From NCBI GenBank assembly GCA_019745975.1, contig JAIESQ010000067.1, forward strand, positions 1 to 64,000: DNA of 64,000 nt, in the 5' to 3' direction. Made by a program: the position numbers and the translations under genes. This document shows positions 48,301 to 58,800 of the stretch, piece after piece. Source of the DNA: Pirellulales bacterium (lineage in GTDB: Bacteria > Planctomycetota > Planctomycetia > Pirellulales > JAEUIK01). A model generated the notes under the pieces. It was not told where the DNA came from. It did no database searches and saw only the letters and a program-made list of their open reading frames with translations. Position 1 is the first letter of the stretch. The number at the start of each line of letters is the position of its first letter.

Positions 48301-49985
48301 ACGGGCACCTCGACCGCCTCAAGCGGCAATTCAATAGTGAAGGTTGCCCCAGTTCCGGGGCCCTCGCTGGCGGCTGCCAGCTTGCCCCCCATCTGCTGCA
48401 CGGCATTGGCCGACGCGTGCAGCCCGAAGCCGTGCCCGCCCGCCTTGGTCGTGAAGCCGTGCGAGAAGATGCGTGTCAGGTTCTCGTCGGCGATCCCCAG
48501 GCCGTTGTCGCTCACTTCGATGCGCACGGCGTCTTGCGGCGTGCGATTGATGCGCAACACCAGCCGCGGATCGCCGCGGCCGCTTTCCAGCAGGGCGTCG
48601 CGGGCGTTCTGCAGCAAATTCACCAGCACCTGCAACAGCTTCTGCTTTTGTAGCCGGATCTCGGGCAACGGTTCGAACTGGCGCACGACCTCGACCTGGT
48701 ACTTCGCGATCCAGGGAGCGTGCAGCCGCAGCGCGTCGTCGAACAACTGTTCGAGCGACACGGCCTCCACAAGCCCCGAAACGCCGGCGTACGACTGCTG
48801 CATGGCGACGATCTGCTTGATGTGATCGATGTTGTGCACCAGCGCGCCGACCTCGTCCAATAGCGCCTCGCGCTCGACGCGCAGCTCCGCGGCCAGCAGA
48901 CTGAGGAATTCGGGCACTTGCCCGCCGCGCGGGTCGTTGCTCAGGAACTCTCCCAAGCGCTCGCGCTGCTCGTTGACAAGCTCCGCCAGCCGCTGCACTT
49001 GCGGTACGCTGCTGGTGCGCAGCCGTTCGGCAACCAGCGTGCACGATACGTTGACGCTGTTGAGCACGTTCCCCACGTTGTGCAACACGTCGGTGGCGAT
49101 CTCGGCCATGCCGGCGCGATGCGCGGCTTCGATGAGTTGCTCGTGCAGCGTGACGAGCTCCTCTTCGGCCCGCTGACGCTCGGCGATTTCCCGGCTTAAC
49201 TTGACGTTGGCGCGCGAGAGTTGGGCCGTGCGCGCATCCACGCGCTGTTCGAGCAAATCGCGGGCTTCTTGCAGTTCCTTATCGCTTTTCGCGATGCGCT
49301 CGAGCATGCGATTGAATTCGTCGCACAGGATGCCGAGCTCGTCGTTCGCCCCCTTTTGCACGCGCACCGAATAATCGCCCGCCGCCGCAATCTGCTGCGC
49401 GGTTCGTGTGAGCCGTAGGATCGGTTCCGTCACCAAGCGCTGCAGCCGGCTCGAGATCAACACCGCAGCGCTTAACGAGGCCAATATCACTAGCGCGACC
49501 ACCCGCAGGTAATGCAGCAACTCGGCCCGCAGATCGTTCAGCGCGGCGTGCAGGTAGACACTTCCCACCGGCCGGCCATCGAGATGCACCAGCCCCAAGA
49601 CGCCCAGATGCCCGTCATCGGTGAAATAGGCGCCATTTGCGGGCGGCAGCGGCGGTGGCGACGTGGTCGATGTCGTGCCCGGCGCGCGATATCGGGCGAA
49701 GACCTTGCCCTCGTTATCGTGCAGGCTGGCATACACGACCGAGGGATGTGCCTGGAGCGAATTGAGCACGCGCTCGGCCCGCCGCAAGTCGCCTCGTGCC
49801 AGGGCATTGACGGCGCCGACGCCCAGGGTGTCGGCGAGGGCCAACAGATGGTCTGTCTTGGCCGAGCGCATCATGCGCAGATCGTTGGTGACGAACACCG
49901 CGCATGACATGCACAGCGCCGTGCCGGCGCTCACCGCCAGCAACAGATTGAGCTTCGTCCTTAACGAAGGGTGACGCCGATGCAT
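48297..49985 (-). CDS. sensor histidine kinase (CHASE8-like, HAMP, coiled coil, HATPase)
   Basis: 562 aa from the ATG at 49985. TM1 is LNLLLAVSAGTALCMSCAVF. A CHASE8-like periplasmic domain follows (SAKTDHLLALADTLGVGAVN ... SVVYASLHDNEGKVFARY), then TM2 (LRVVALVILASLSAAVLISS) and HAMP (RLVTEPILRLTRTAQQIAA). After a coiled coil comes an unusual H-box, IATDVLHNVGNVLNSVNV (His302), then the N-box VLVNLLQNARDALLE, G1 SDNGLGIADEN and GGHGFGLHASAN. The HNVGN H-box differs from classical HisKA (HExRxP) but recurs in planctomycete and cyanobacterial kinases. The stop overlaps the HD-GYP regulator start (ATGA). A longer open frame to 50102 was rejected as Arg-rich. Confidence 0.9.
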   Translation of the reverse strand: MHRRHPSLRTKLNLLLAVSAGTALCMSCAVFVTNDLRMMRSAKTDHLLALADTLGVGAVNALARGDLRRAERVLNSLQAHPSVVYASLHDNEGKVFARYRAPGTTSTTSPPPLPPANGAYFTDDGHLGVLGLVHLDGRPVGSVYLHAALNDLRAELLHYLRVVALVILASLSAAVLISSRLQRLVTEPILRLTRTAQQIAAAGDYSVRVQKGANDELGILCDEFNRMLERIAKSDKELQEARDLLEQRVDARTAQLSRANVKLSREIAERQRAEEELVTLHEQLIEAAHRAGMAEIATDVLHNVGNVLNSVNVSCTLVAERLRTSSVPQVQRLAELVNEQRERLGEFLSNDPRGGQVPEFLSLLAAELRVEREALLDEVGALVHNIDHIKQIVAMQQSYAGVSGLVEAVSLEQLFDDALRLHAPWIAKYQVEVVRQFEPLPEIRLQKQKLLQVLVNLLQNARDALLESGRGDPRLVLRINRTPQDAVRIEVSDNGLGIADENLTRIFSHGFTTKAGGHGFGLHASANAVQQMGGKLAAASEGPGTGATFTIELPLEAVEVPV

Positions 49986-50313
49986 GCCCAAACCAGTTGG
50001 AACAAGAACGCTAACTGCCAGCGCGCAGCACAACGCGCCCCGGGGGGCCGTTCGACGGCTGCGCGCTCGGCGCGGCATGCCCCTAGTAGCAAGGTAGGCC
50101 ACAGATCAGGCCCGACTTGCCGGATTTACTGGCCTGGCGAAGCGACCGTTCCGGCGCGGTCGCGGGGCCGCAACCATCGGTGGGGACACAAGTCGTCGCG
50201 CTGGCGCAAGTGAACCAACTGGAACGACCCGAAGCTGTCGGCACCCCTCTGGCGCGGTAGCATAGTGCCGGCCCTCGGCAGCTCGAAACTGCTCGTTCTG
50301 AAAGGAAATCGCG
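49986..50313. other. 328-bp divergent intergenic region
   Basis: It lies between the start of the histidine kinase (minus) and the cysteine hydrolase gene (plus), so it should contain both promoters. No further gene or clear motif was seen; the open frames that cross it are Arg/Pro-rich. Confidence 0.45.
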
Positions 50314-51603
<1,290 letters not shown>

Positions 51604-51609
51604 CAGGCT

Positions 51610-52872
51610 CTACCGGCGGATCACCTTCACCCCGTCGACGACCGTGTCGCTGGGATGCACGATCACCACGTCTCCCGCCGAGAGCCCCTCGAGCACCTCT
51701 CCTTCGAGCGCGTTGCTGTGCCCTAGCTTGATCGGCGTGAACACGGCGCGGTCGCCCACGACGCGAAACACGGCCCAGTCGTCCCCCTGGCGAAAGAGCG
51801 CGCTGGCGGGCACTTTGACGATGTCCTCGCCTTGCCAAACGACGATTCGCGCCTCGACACGGTATCCATCGCCCAAGGCGGTGCGCTTTTCCGGCGGGTC
51901 GGTGAAATCGACCACCACGTCGACGCGCTGTTCTTCGACCCCCAGCGCGGACACTTTGGTGAACGCGGCCGGTTCGACGAGCCGCACGCTCCCCTCCAGG
52001 GGATACTCGCCCCCCCAATGCACGAGCCGCACCAGCGCGCCCGGCTTGATGGCTACCGCGTCGCTGGAAAGCACATCGATTTCGATTTCGAGATCCACGG
52101 GATTGCCGACCTCGATCAGACCGGTGCCGGCGGTGACCACGCCGGCGCTTTCTTCGAGCACGTGCAGCACGCGTCCCGTGATGGGGGAACGAATCTCGAT
52201 GCGCGGCACCGGGGCCGCCGCCGAGCGGGCCGCCGCGGTCGAGGGGGCATTGTTGAGGCTCCCCTCGGTTTCGCTGCTATCGTCATCCAGATCAGCGGCA
52301 TCCGGGCGTGAACGCACCAGCGCCGCTTGCGCTTGCTCGAGTTCGAATTTCGCGATCTGTACCGCGAATTCCGCTGCTTTGAGCTCTTGGCTGCGAGTGC
52401 GCACCAGCAGTTCGGCGTCCTCCAGCTCGCTTTCGGTGATCCCGCCGCGTTCTTTGAGCGTGCGCTTGCGGCGGAATTCACTCTGCGCGTACTCGAGCCC
52501 GGCGCGGGCCGCTTCCAGCCGCGGTGTAGCTTGTTGCAGCGACGCGTCGGCCGCCTTGACGCGGGCTTCGGCTTCCGCCTGTTCGCGCTTGTCCAACAGC
52601 GCCGGATCGTTCGGCTCGATCACCGCCAGGAGCGTTTTGCCGGCGCGCACCTCGTCGCCAGGATCGAGCTCGATGCGCCGCAATCGCCCCCCCAGCGGTG
52701 CCGAAACCGTGTACCGCTCCTTGATGCGGGTCTTGCCTTCTTCGTCGACCGTGACTTCCAGATCGCCGCGCACGACCTGGCCCACGTCGACCGGCACCGC
52801 GCGCGGCCAGAAGGCGTACGTCAACCCCGCGATCAGGAGCACGGCCAATAAGATGGGAATCAGTCGTCGCAT
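51610..52872 (-). CDS. HlyD-family efflux adaptor protein
   Basis: 420 aa from the ATG at 52872. N-terminal anchor: LIPILLAVLLIAGLTYAFWP. First barrel/lipoyl part: GDLEVTVDEEGKTRIKERYT and APLGGRLRRIELDPGDEVRA. A coiled-coil pair (QAEAEARVKAADASLQQATP and EFAVQIAKFELEQAQAALVR) follows, then RIEIRSPITGRVLHVLEESA, with the C-terminal beta barrel IEVGNPVDLEIEIDVLSSDA and closing VVIVHPSDTVVDGVKVI. It is a membrane-fusion adaptor for an RND or ABC exporter. Downstream (minus strand) no pump gene lies adjacent, and the ACAD upstream is unrelated. The frame is open further, but this ATG begins the anchor. Confidence 0.88.
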   Translation of the reverse strand: MRRLIPILLAVLLIAGLTYAFWPRAVPVDVGQVVRGDLEVTVDEEGKTRIKERYTVSAPLGGRLRRIELDPGDEVRAGKTLLAVIEPNDPALLDKREQAEAEARVKAADASLQQATPRLEAARAGLEYAQSEFRRKRTLKERGGITESELEDAELLVRTRSQELKAAEFAVQIAKFELEQAQAALVRSRPDAADLDDDSSETEGSLNNAPSTAAARSAAAPVPRIEIRSPITGRVLHVLEESAGVVTAGTGLIEVGNPVDLEIEIDVLSSDAVAIKPGALVRLVHWGGEYPLEGSVRLVEPAAFTKVSALGVEEQRVDVVVDFTDPPEKRTALGDGYRVEARIVVWQGEDIVKVPASALFRQGDDWAVFRVVGDRAVFTPIKLGHSNALEGEVLEGLSAGDVVIVHPSDTVVDGVKVIRR

Positions 52873-52900
52873 GCGACCCGCGGTCAGACCGGCCCTTCGT

Positions 52901-54034
52901 TCAGCGCGCCAGTTCGCGCACGATGATGTTGCGCTGAATCTCGCTGGTCCCTTCGTAGATCTGCAGCACCTTGGCGTCGCGATATAGCTTCTCGACCGGG
53001 AACTCGGTGCTGTAGCCCATGCCGCCGAAGATCTGCACGGCCTCGCTGGCGGCCCAAGTGGCAGTGTCGGCCGCGAATGCCTTGGCGTAGGCAGCCGCCA
53101 TCGTGTTGCGCTGACCATGATCGAGCTGCCACGCCGCCTTGAGCGTGAGCAGCCGGGCCGCTTCGTAACGCATCGCCATGTCGGCCAGCTTGTGACCGAT
53201 CGCCTGGTGCTCGATGATCGGCCGCCCCATCGTGCGGCGCTCGCGGGCGTAGGCCAGCGCCTCGTCGAGGCAGCGGCGGATCAGCCCCACTGCCGAGGCG
53301 GCGATCATCGGCCGCGAGCGGTCAAAGACCTTCATGGCCACCAGAAAGCCTTCGCCTTCAGCCCCCAGCAAATTGGTGGCCGGCACTTCGACATCGATCA
53401 AATTCAACTCCGCCGCAGGCGAAGCCCGCTGTCCGAGCTTCTCGAGCTTCTTGCCGACCGACACCCCCGGGTAGTTCATCTCGACCAGGAACGCGCTCAG
53501 CCCGCGATGGCCGGCTGCCGGATCGGTCTTGGCGAACACGACCGCGAAGCTCGAAACCGTGGCGTTCGAAATCCAGATCTTGGTGCCGTTGAGGACGTAT
53601 TTGTCTTTTTGGCGGACGGCGCGCGTTGTTAAGCCGGCGACATCAGAGCCCGCCCCCGGTTCGGTGGCGGCGTAGCAGCCGAACTGCCCGTCGGTCAGCC
53701 GGCCGAGGTATTCCTTTTTCTGCTTGTCGGTGCCGGCCACCATCAGGGCGTCGGCCGGCACGGCATTGAGTCCCAAGGCGCCGCCGATGCCGGTGCAGCC
53801 CCAGGCCAGTTCCTCGGTGACGATCGCTTGCTCGAAGCCGCCCAGCCCGCCGCCGCCAAACTCGGCGGGGATCGTCAGGTGCAACAGCCCGAGCTTGAGC
53901 GCCGCGCGTTGCAGTTCGTGCGGGAACTTCTGCTCGCGATCGTGCGCCGGCGCGGCCGGCACGATCTCCTTGACGGTGAAGTTACGCGCCAGCTCGCGTA
54001 GCATGCGCTGTTCGCTGGAAAGATCGAAATCCAT
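52901..54034 (-). CDS. acyl-CoA dehydrogenase
   Basis: 377 aa, full length for the family. Motifs: SSEQRMLRELARNFTVKEIV at the N-terminus, FGCYAATEPGAGSDVAGLTT (flavin-binding signature), WISNATVSSFAVVFAKTD, and QIFGGMGYSTEFPVEKLYRD near the C-terminus. The catalytic base is Glu361 in QIYEGTSEIQRNII, as in medium- and short-chain enzymes. It oxidises acyl-CoA to enoyl-CoA with FAD, passing electrons to ETF. No ETF gene is nearby. The next minus-strand gene (HlyD) begins 28 bp downstream. Confidence 0.95.
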   Translation of the reverse strand: MDFDLSSEQRMLRELARNFTVKEIVPAAPAHDREQKFPHELQRAALKLGLLHLTIPAEFGGGGLGGFEQAIVTEELAWGCTGIGGALGLNAVPADALMVAGTDKQKKEYLGRLTDGQFGCYAATEPGAGSDVAGLTTRAVRQKDKYVLNGTKIWISNATVSSFAVVFAKTDPAAGHRGLSAFLVEMNYPGVSVGKKLEKLGQRASPAAELNLIDVEVPATNLLGAEGEGFLVAMKVFDRSRPMIAASAVGLIRRCLDEALAYARERRTMGRPIIEHQAIGHKLADMAMRYEAARLLTLKAAWQLDHGQRNTMAAAYAKAFAADTATWAASEAVQIFGGMGYSTEFPVEKLYRDAKVLQIYEGTSEIQRNIIVRELAR

Positions 54035-54130
54035 GGCGAGTCGTCAAAAGCGGGCGATCGGTAGCGGTTTGAATCTCTCAGCCTACCGCCCAGGCGGAGA
54101 ACCTGCCAGCCGAACAAGTTGCCGCACGCC

Positions 54131-54979
54131 TTAGCTGCTGGCGCTGCGGTAACTGGCCAGCGCCCGCTGAAAGATCCAGCGCGAAACCGCCAGGCTCGCC
54201 AGCGTCGCCACGAAGGCGCAAATAGCAAGCCACCAGTTGTCGGGATCGAGCGGTTTGGCCAGCAGCCGGGCCGGTACGTTCACCACGATCAGCACCGGAA
54301 TCATATAGGTGAAGAACAGCCGCAGCGGCGTGCCGTACGTGCCGCGGTAAATCTCCATCGGATAGCGCGAGAAGTTGATCACATAGAACCAGTAGTCGTA
54401 CAAGCTCTCGTTGCGACCCAGCCAGACGGCACACGCCGCCAGCGGCATCATCAGGCTGTAGAGCACCGCCACGCCGCAGAGAACATAGAACGGATAGAGC
54501 ACACACTCGACGACGCTCGGGCGGTGGCCGATCTGCACCAGCGAATAGCCCAGCAGCACCGCCGCCACGGCGAAATTCGACAAACTCGACCACTCGATTC
54601 TCGAGAGCGACACGAGAAACTGCGTATCGATCGGCTTGACCAGCGCGAAGTCGAGGCGCCCCGTGCGAATGTGTTCGCCGAACTCGTTGGCGTTGGGCAT
54701 GAAGAACGCCTGCACCAGGCTGTTGATGAACATCCCCGTCGCCAGGAAGACGAAGAACTGATACTTCCCCCAGCCGGTCCCCACTCCCAGCGATGTTGTG
54801 AAGCTGAAAATCAAGACGTAGAACGCCAGGTTCATCAACATCCAGACAATCGACGTGGCCGCGTCGATCAAGAAGTTCGCACGGAACGTCATGTCGCGCA
54901 CCAGGCTGTTGCGCGCGAAGGTGGCGGCCACGCGCAGGTAGCGCGCGATCTCGTCAGTACGAGCACGGGGCACGGCCAT
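54131..54979 (-). CDS. ABC-2 type permease, DUF990 family, second subunit
   Basis: 282 aa from the ATG at 54979, preceded by GGAGG 8 bp away, within the end of the upstream gene. Six hydrophobic helices, for example SIVWMLMNLAFYVLIFSFTT, FFVFLATGMFINSLVQAFFM, FAVAAVLLGYSLVQIGHRPS and LLAKPLDPDNWWLAICAFVA. TGRLDFALVKPIDTQFLVSL is a conserved DUF990 segment. DUF990 permeases usually come in pairs with a dedicated ATPase. The partner ATPase is not adjacent. The next gene (54984-55799) is the first subunit, 4 bp away. Confidence 0.88.
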   Translation of the reverse strand: MAVPRARTDEIARYLRVAATFARNSLVRDMTFRANFLIDAATSIVWMLMNLAFYVLIFSFTTSLGVGTGWGKYQFFVFLATGMFINSLVQAFFMPNANEFGEHIRTGRLDFALVKPIDTQFLVSLSRIEWSSLSNFAVAAVLLGYSLVQIGHRPSVVECVLYPFYVLCGVAVLYSLMMPLAACAVWLGRNESLYDYWFYVINFSRYPMEIYRGTYGTPLRLFFTYMIPVLIVVNVPARLLAKPLDPDNWWLAICAFVATLASLAVSRWIFQRALASYRSASS

Positions 54980-54983
54980 CCGC

Positions 54984-55799
54984 TTAACCTCCGTAGGCAC
55001 TATAGCGCTTCACGCCGTAGTGAAAACTCGCCCGGCAGGCCACGCCGAAGAACACCACCCAGGCTGCCTGCACGATCAAGCCGATGACCAGCTCCTGTCC
55101 CGTCACTTTGCCCAGAAAGACCGCCGCCGGAAAGTAGGCCAGAAACTTCAGCGGCAGCGCCTGCACGAAATGCCCCAAAAAACCCGGCAGCATGTCGATC
55201 GGAAACATGTGCCCCGAGAAGAAGAAACTGAACAGCATGTAGACGAACAACAGCGAGCTGACTTCGAGGAACCAGAAGCCGACCATGCCGATCGTCGCTT
55301 CGAGAAAGAAGCCCAGCAAAAACGACATCACCAGCGACGCGAAAAACGCCGCCAGCACCGCCGGCTCGGGCCAGCCGCCGAAGAATCCTCGCGCCAGATA
55401 AAACACCAGCGCGAAGGGGGCGATCGCCACGATGTAGTAAACCAGCTTATGCGCCACCCGCTTCAACAGCAGAAACCCGACCATGTCGATCGGCTGAATC
55501 AGGTACTTTTTGATCGTGCCATCGCGGATGTCGAGCGCGACATTGCTGGCCAGGCCTGGCATGCTCGAAAACGCCCGCGCCACCTGGGTGAGCAGGAAGT
55601 AGGCCATGAAGTCGGGGTACGTGTAGCCGGCGATTGGCTGGTTGCCGTTGGACTCGAAGATCGCGGCCCAGAGAAAGATCTGGGTCACGAACGGCAAAAA
55701 CCGCATCAGCGTGCCGACCGCGAAATCGCCGCGATAGACGAGCCGCTCCGAGAGCGAGATCGACAGCACGGTCCACCAGGTTTGCACGCGGGCAAGCAT
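54984..55799 (-). CDS. ABC-2 type permease, DUF990 family, first subunit
   Basis: 271 aa with six helices: TLMRFLPFVTQIFLWAAIFE, VARAFSSMPGLASNVALDIR, YLIQPIDMVGFLLLKRVAHK, LVYYIVAIAPFALVFYLARG and LLGFFLEATIGMVGFWFLEV. The IRDGTIKKYLIQPIDMVGFL motif matches the KPIDxxF pattern of its partner. The ATG at 55799 has no strong Shine-Dalgarno. The stop (TAA 54984-54986) lies 4 bp before the next start. The upstream giant protein ends 77 bp away on the same strand. The ATPase that would complete the exporter is not seen within this window on this strand. Confidence 0.88.
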   Translation of the reverse strand: MLARVQTWWTVLSISLSERLVYRGDFAVGTLMRFLPFVTQIFLWAAIFESNGNQPIAGYTYPDFMAYFLLTQVARAFSSMPGLASNVALDIRDGTIKKYLIQPIDMVGFLLLKRVAHKLVYYIVAIAPFALVFYLARGFFGGWPEPAVLAAFFASLVMSFLLGFFLEATIGMVGFWFLEVSSLLFVYMLFSFFFSGHMFPIDMLPGFLGHFVQALPLKFLAYFPAAVFLGKVTGQELVIGLIVQAAWVVFFGVACRASFHYGVKRYSAYGG

Positions 55800-55876
55800 C
55801 GAGTGCGATTGTCGCGACCGCCGGCGTTAAGGCAAGGCGGGCCGGGGCCAGTCGCCGCAGAAGCTGGTTGCTGTGC

Positions 55877-58800
55877 CTACTTCTTGGGCGTCGCGGCCTT
55901 CGTGGCCCCTTCGGTGTACGCCCGAAACTGATCGGCGTACTCGGCCGGCGGCTTCGAGCCGCGCGATTCACGCAGGCGGTTCACCTGGTCGGGTTTGGCC
56001 GACTGGCGGATCGACACACCGCGCCGCTTGAGATTCAAGTCGTTGATCACGCGCTCATACTGCTCGCGGGCTTTCTCCCCTTCGGGGCCTTCCTGACCGG
56101 CTGCCTTGCGCAGCGCTTCCCAACGGCGGACGAACTTCTCGATGTCGTCGCGCGTCCAGCCGAGCTTCTTCAACAGCTCGGGATCGAGCTGGTCGTCGGC
56201 GAGTTGATCTTTGAGCGACTCGATCACCAGGTCGGTCTGCTGGCGAGCGAACTCGGCGTTGGCCTCTTCACCACCGAGCGCTTCTTGCGGCGGCGCGCCG
56301 GTCTGTCCAGGACCTTGCGGGCGACCGGCGCCGGTGTTGATGCCCGGGCCATTAGGCTGACCCGTGCCGCCGGAGTTGCCGCCGACGGGTGCGTCCGACT
56401 CGCCGGGCTGCTGGTCGGCCGGCTGGTCGGCACCTTCTGGCGTCGACGAAGCATCATCCTGCTGCGACGGTGGCTGACCATCAGCCGAATTGGGCTGCCG
56501 CGGCTTGTCGGTCGATTGCGGCGGCTTGCGCCCCGACCCGCCCTCCCCCGGCTGACCCGACGAAGAAGGCGAGCCCGACTCACCCTGCGGCTGGCTCGAC
56601 TGACCCGACGAACCGGCGCCGTCGGTCTTCTGACCCGAGCCTTGTCGCGGTTGTTTGCCGGGCGTCTTGTTGCCGGCCTGATCCGACGCGTCGCCATCAC
56701 CGGCGCCCGGTGCCTGACCCGAGCCTTGATCGGCAGCGGTGTTCTCCCCCGCCGAACCAGTCCCCGGTTTGTTGGCTTTCTGCCCCCCCCCTTGTTGACC
56801 GCCACCTTGTCGATCGCCCGACTCGGCTCCTTGCGAATCGGACTCATGCGGCTTGGGGCTCGAAGCGTTGTCGCCGACATCGTCGTTCGACGGATCGGTC
56901 TCCGACGAGCCTTCCTGATTCTTGTCCTTCGTCCCTTGCTGCTGATCGATGCGGCCGCTGGGCTTGTGATTCTCGGGCTGCTGGCCCGCGCCACTTTCGC
57001 CGGTCGAGTTGTTGGGATCGCCGCCGGTCGCCTCTTCGTCGTGGCGTTCTTCCTCCGATTGTGGTTTGTCGCGCTGGGGTTTGGCGGGCGGAGCCGTGCG
57101 GTCTCCCGCGCCCGAGCCCGATCCTTGCTCGCCGGGGTCGTCTTGCTTCTGCGGCTCGCTCGCCGCCGTGCTTTGGCCGTCCCCTTCGTCGGGCTTCGGT
57201 TTGTCGGGCTTGTTCGCACCCGCGGTGTCGGCCGCCTGTTCGCTCGGCGACGCGCCCCCCTCTTGCGGGCTGGCCTTCTGCGGTGGCTTCGGCTTGCGGC
57301 CGGCGGATGGTTTCGAATTCGGTTCGGTCGAACCTCCCTCGTTGGGGTTCGCGCCGGATTCGCGCTCGGACTTATCGCCCGGCTGGCCCCCGGGGCGACT
57401 CGATCCATCTTGCGAGGCATCACTGGCGCCATCCTGACCCGGCTTGTCTGCGCTACCGCCTTCTTCGGGCGAACCTTCACCAGACTCCGGCTGGCCGGCA
57501 CTCTCAGGTTTGTTTGGTTTGTTGCCGGGCCTTGGCTTCGGCTTCGCACCCGGCTGACCGGCACGGTCGGGTTGACCAGCGTCGGACGTCGCGCCATCTT
57601 GTTCGCCCGACTCGCCGGACTCCGTCGATTGCGGCTTCGGTTGCTTGCCCCCCGGCTTGCGAGCGCCGGGCTTCTTGCCCCCTTGGGTTTGGTCAGGCGC
57701 ACTCGACTCTGGCGTTGATCCATCAGGTTCGGCGTTGGCGTCACCCGAGCCGCCAGGCTTGCGCCCTGGGCGCGGCTTGCCACCTTGCCCGCCCGACGCA
57801 GGCTCGCTCGACGAGCTTTCGGAGCCCCCCTCGGGCTTCGACTCGCCCTGGCCTTGGCCCGAAGCGCCCTCTTGCTTGCTGCCGCCCGATTGCTCGCCAG
57901 ACTGATCACCCGATTGCTCGCCCGACGGCTCCTGCGACTGGCCCCCCGATTCCGACGACTCGCCCCCCTCATCGCCGCTTTGCGCATCGCGCGGCTTGTC
58001 ACCGTTTTGTTCTTCGCTTTGCTGTTGCTCGTCGGGCTGTTGCTGGCGATCCGACTCCGTGGAGGAGTTTTCCTCAGACTGCTGCTCGCGTGGCTTGTCT
58101 TCGCGCGGCGACTGGCCGTCCTGTTCGTCGCGGTACGCGATGATGTCTTCCATCGCTTCGGCGGCGTCGCGCTCGGGGTCCTTGCGATCGGTTGGCGATG
58201 CCGAAGGCTCGGCTCCCTCGGCCGCGTTGTTGCTGGCGACCTCCGACTCGCTGCCCTGCTGCGATTCGTCATCGCCCGCTGTCGTGCTTTCGGCCGCCAC
58301 CGTTTCATCGGTATCGCGGACCGCTTCCTCGGCCTTCTTTTCGGCTTCGGCCAATTGGCGCTGCCGCTCGGCTTCGTCGACCGCCGACGTGATGCGAATG
58401 CGATGTTTGACCGTGTGCGCTTCGTTGGCGACCGGCTGGCGGTTGTCGCGAGCTTCGGCCCAATACTCGATCGTGTCGCCGGCCGCAACCGCGCCACGCT
58501 CGAGCGTGCTGGCATCGAAAACCAGCGAACCGTCGAAGCGGCCGCCGCGCGGTTCATCGAGCAGCACTTCGGTGCGCAGCTTGGCGCCCCCTTTCTTCTC
58601 AAAGAAGACGGTCACGCGGCGCAGCTTGAAGTCGCGATCGGCCGCCCGCAGCGCCAGCGGCAGCGCGCCATTGAGGGCTAGTTGGACTTCGTCGCGACCT
58701 GGCTCGGTGAATTGAATCTCCGGCGGTTGATCGGCAAGCACTTCGATCGTGTGTCGCACGGGGTGGGGGTTCTCGTGCCCCGCCTGGTCGAGAAACCGCA

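Noticed and set aside
55634-57718. 694-codon plus-strand frame opposite the giant protein
   Set aside because: Its Arg/Leu-rich translation mirrors the low-complexity QSG-rich reading of the real gene. The real strand has conserved ends and TM helices.
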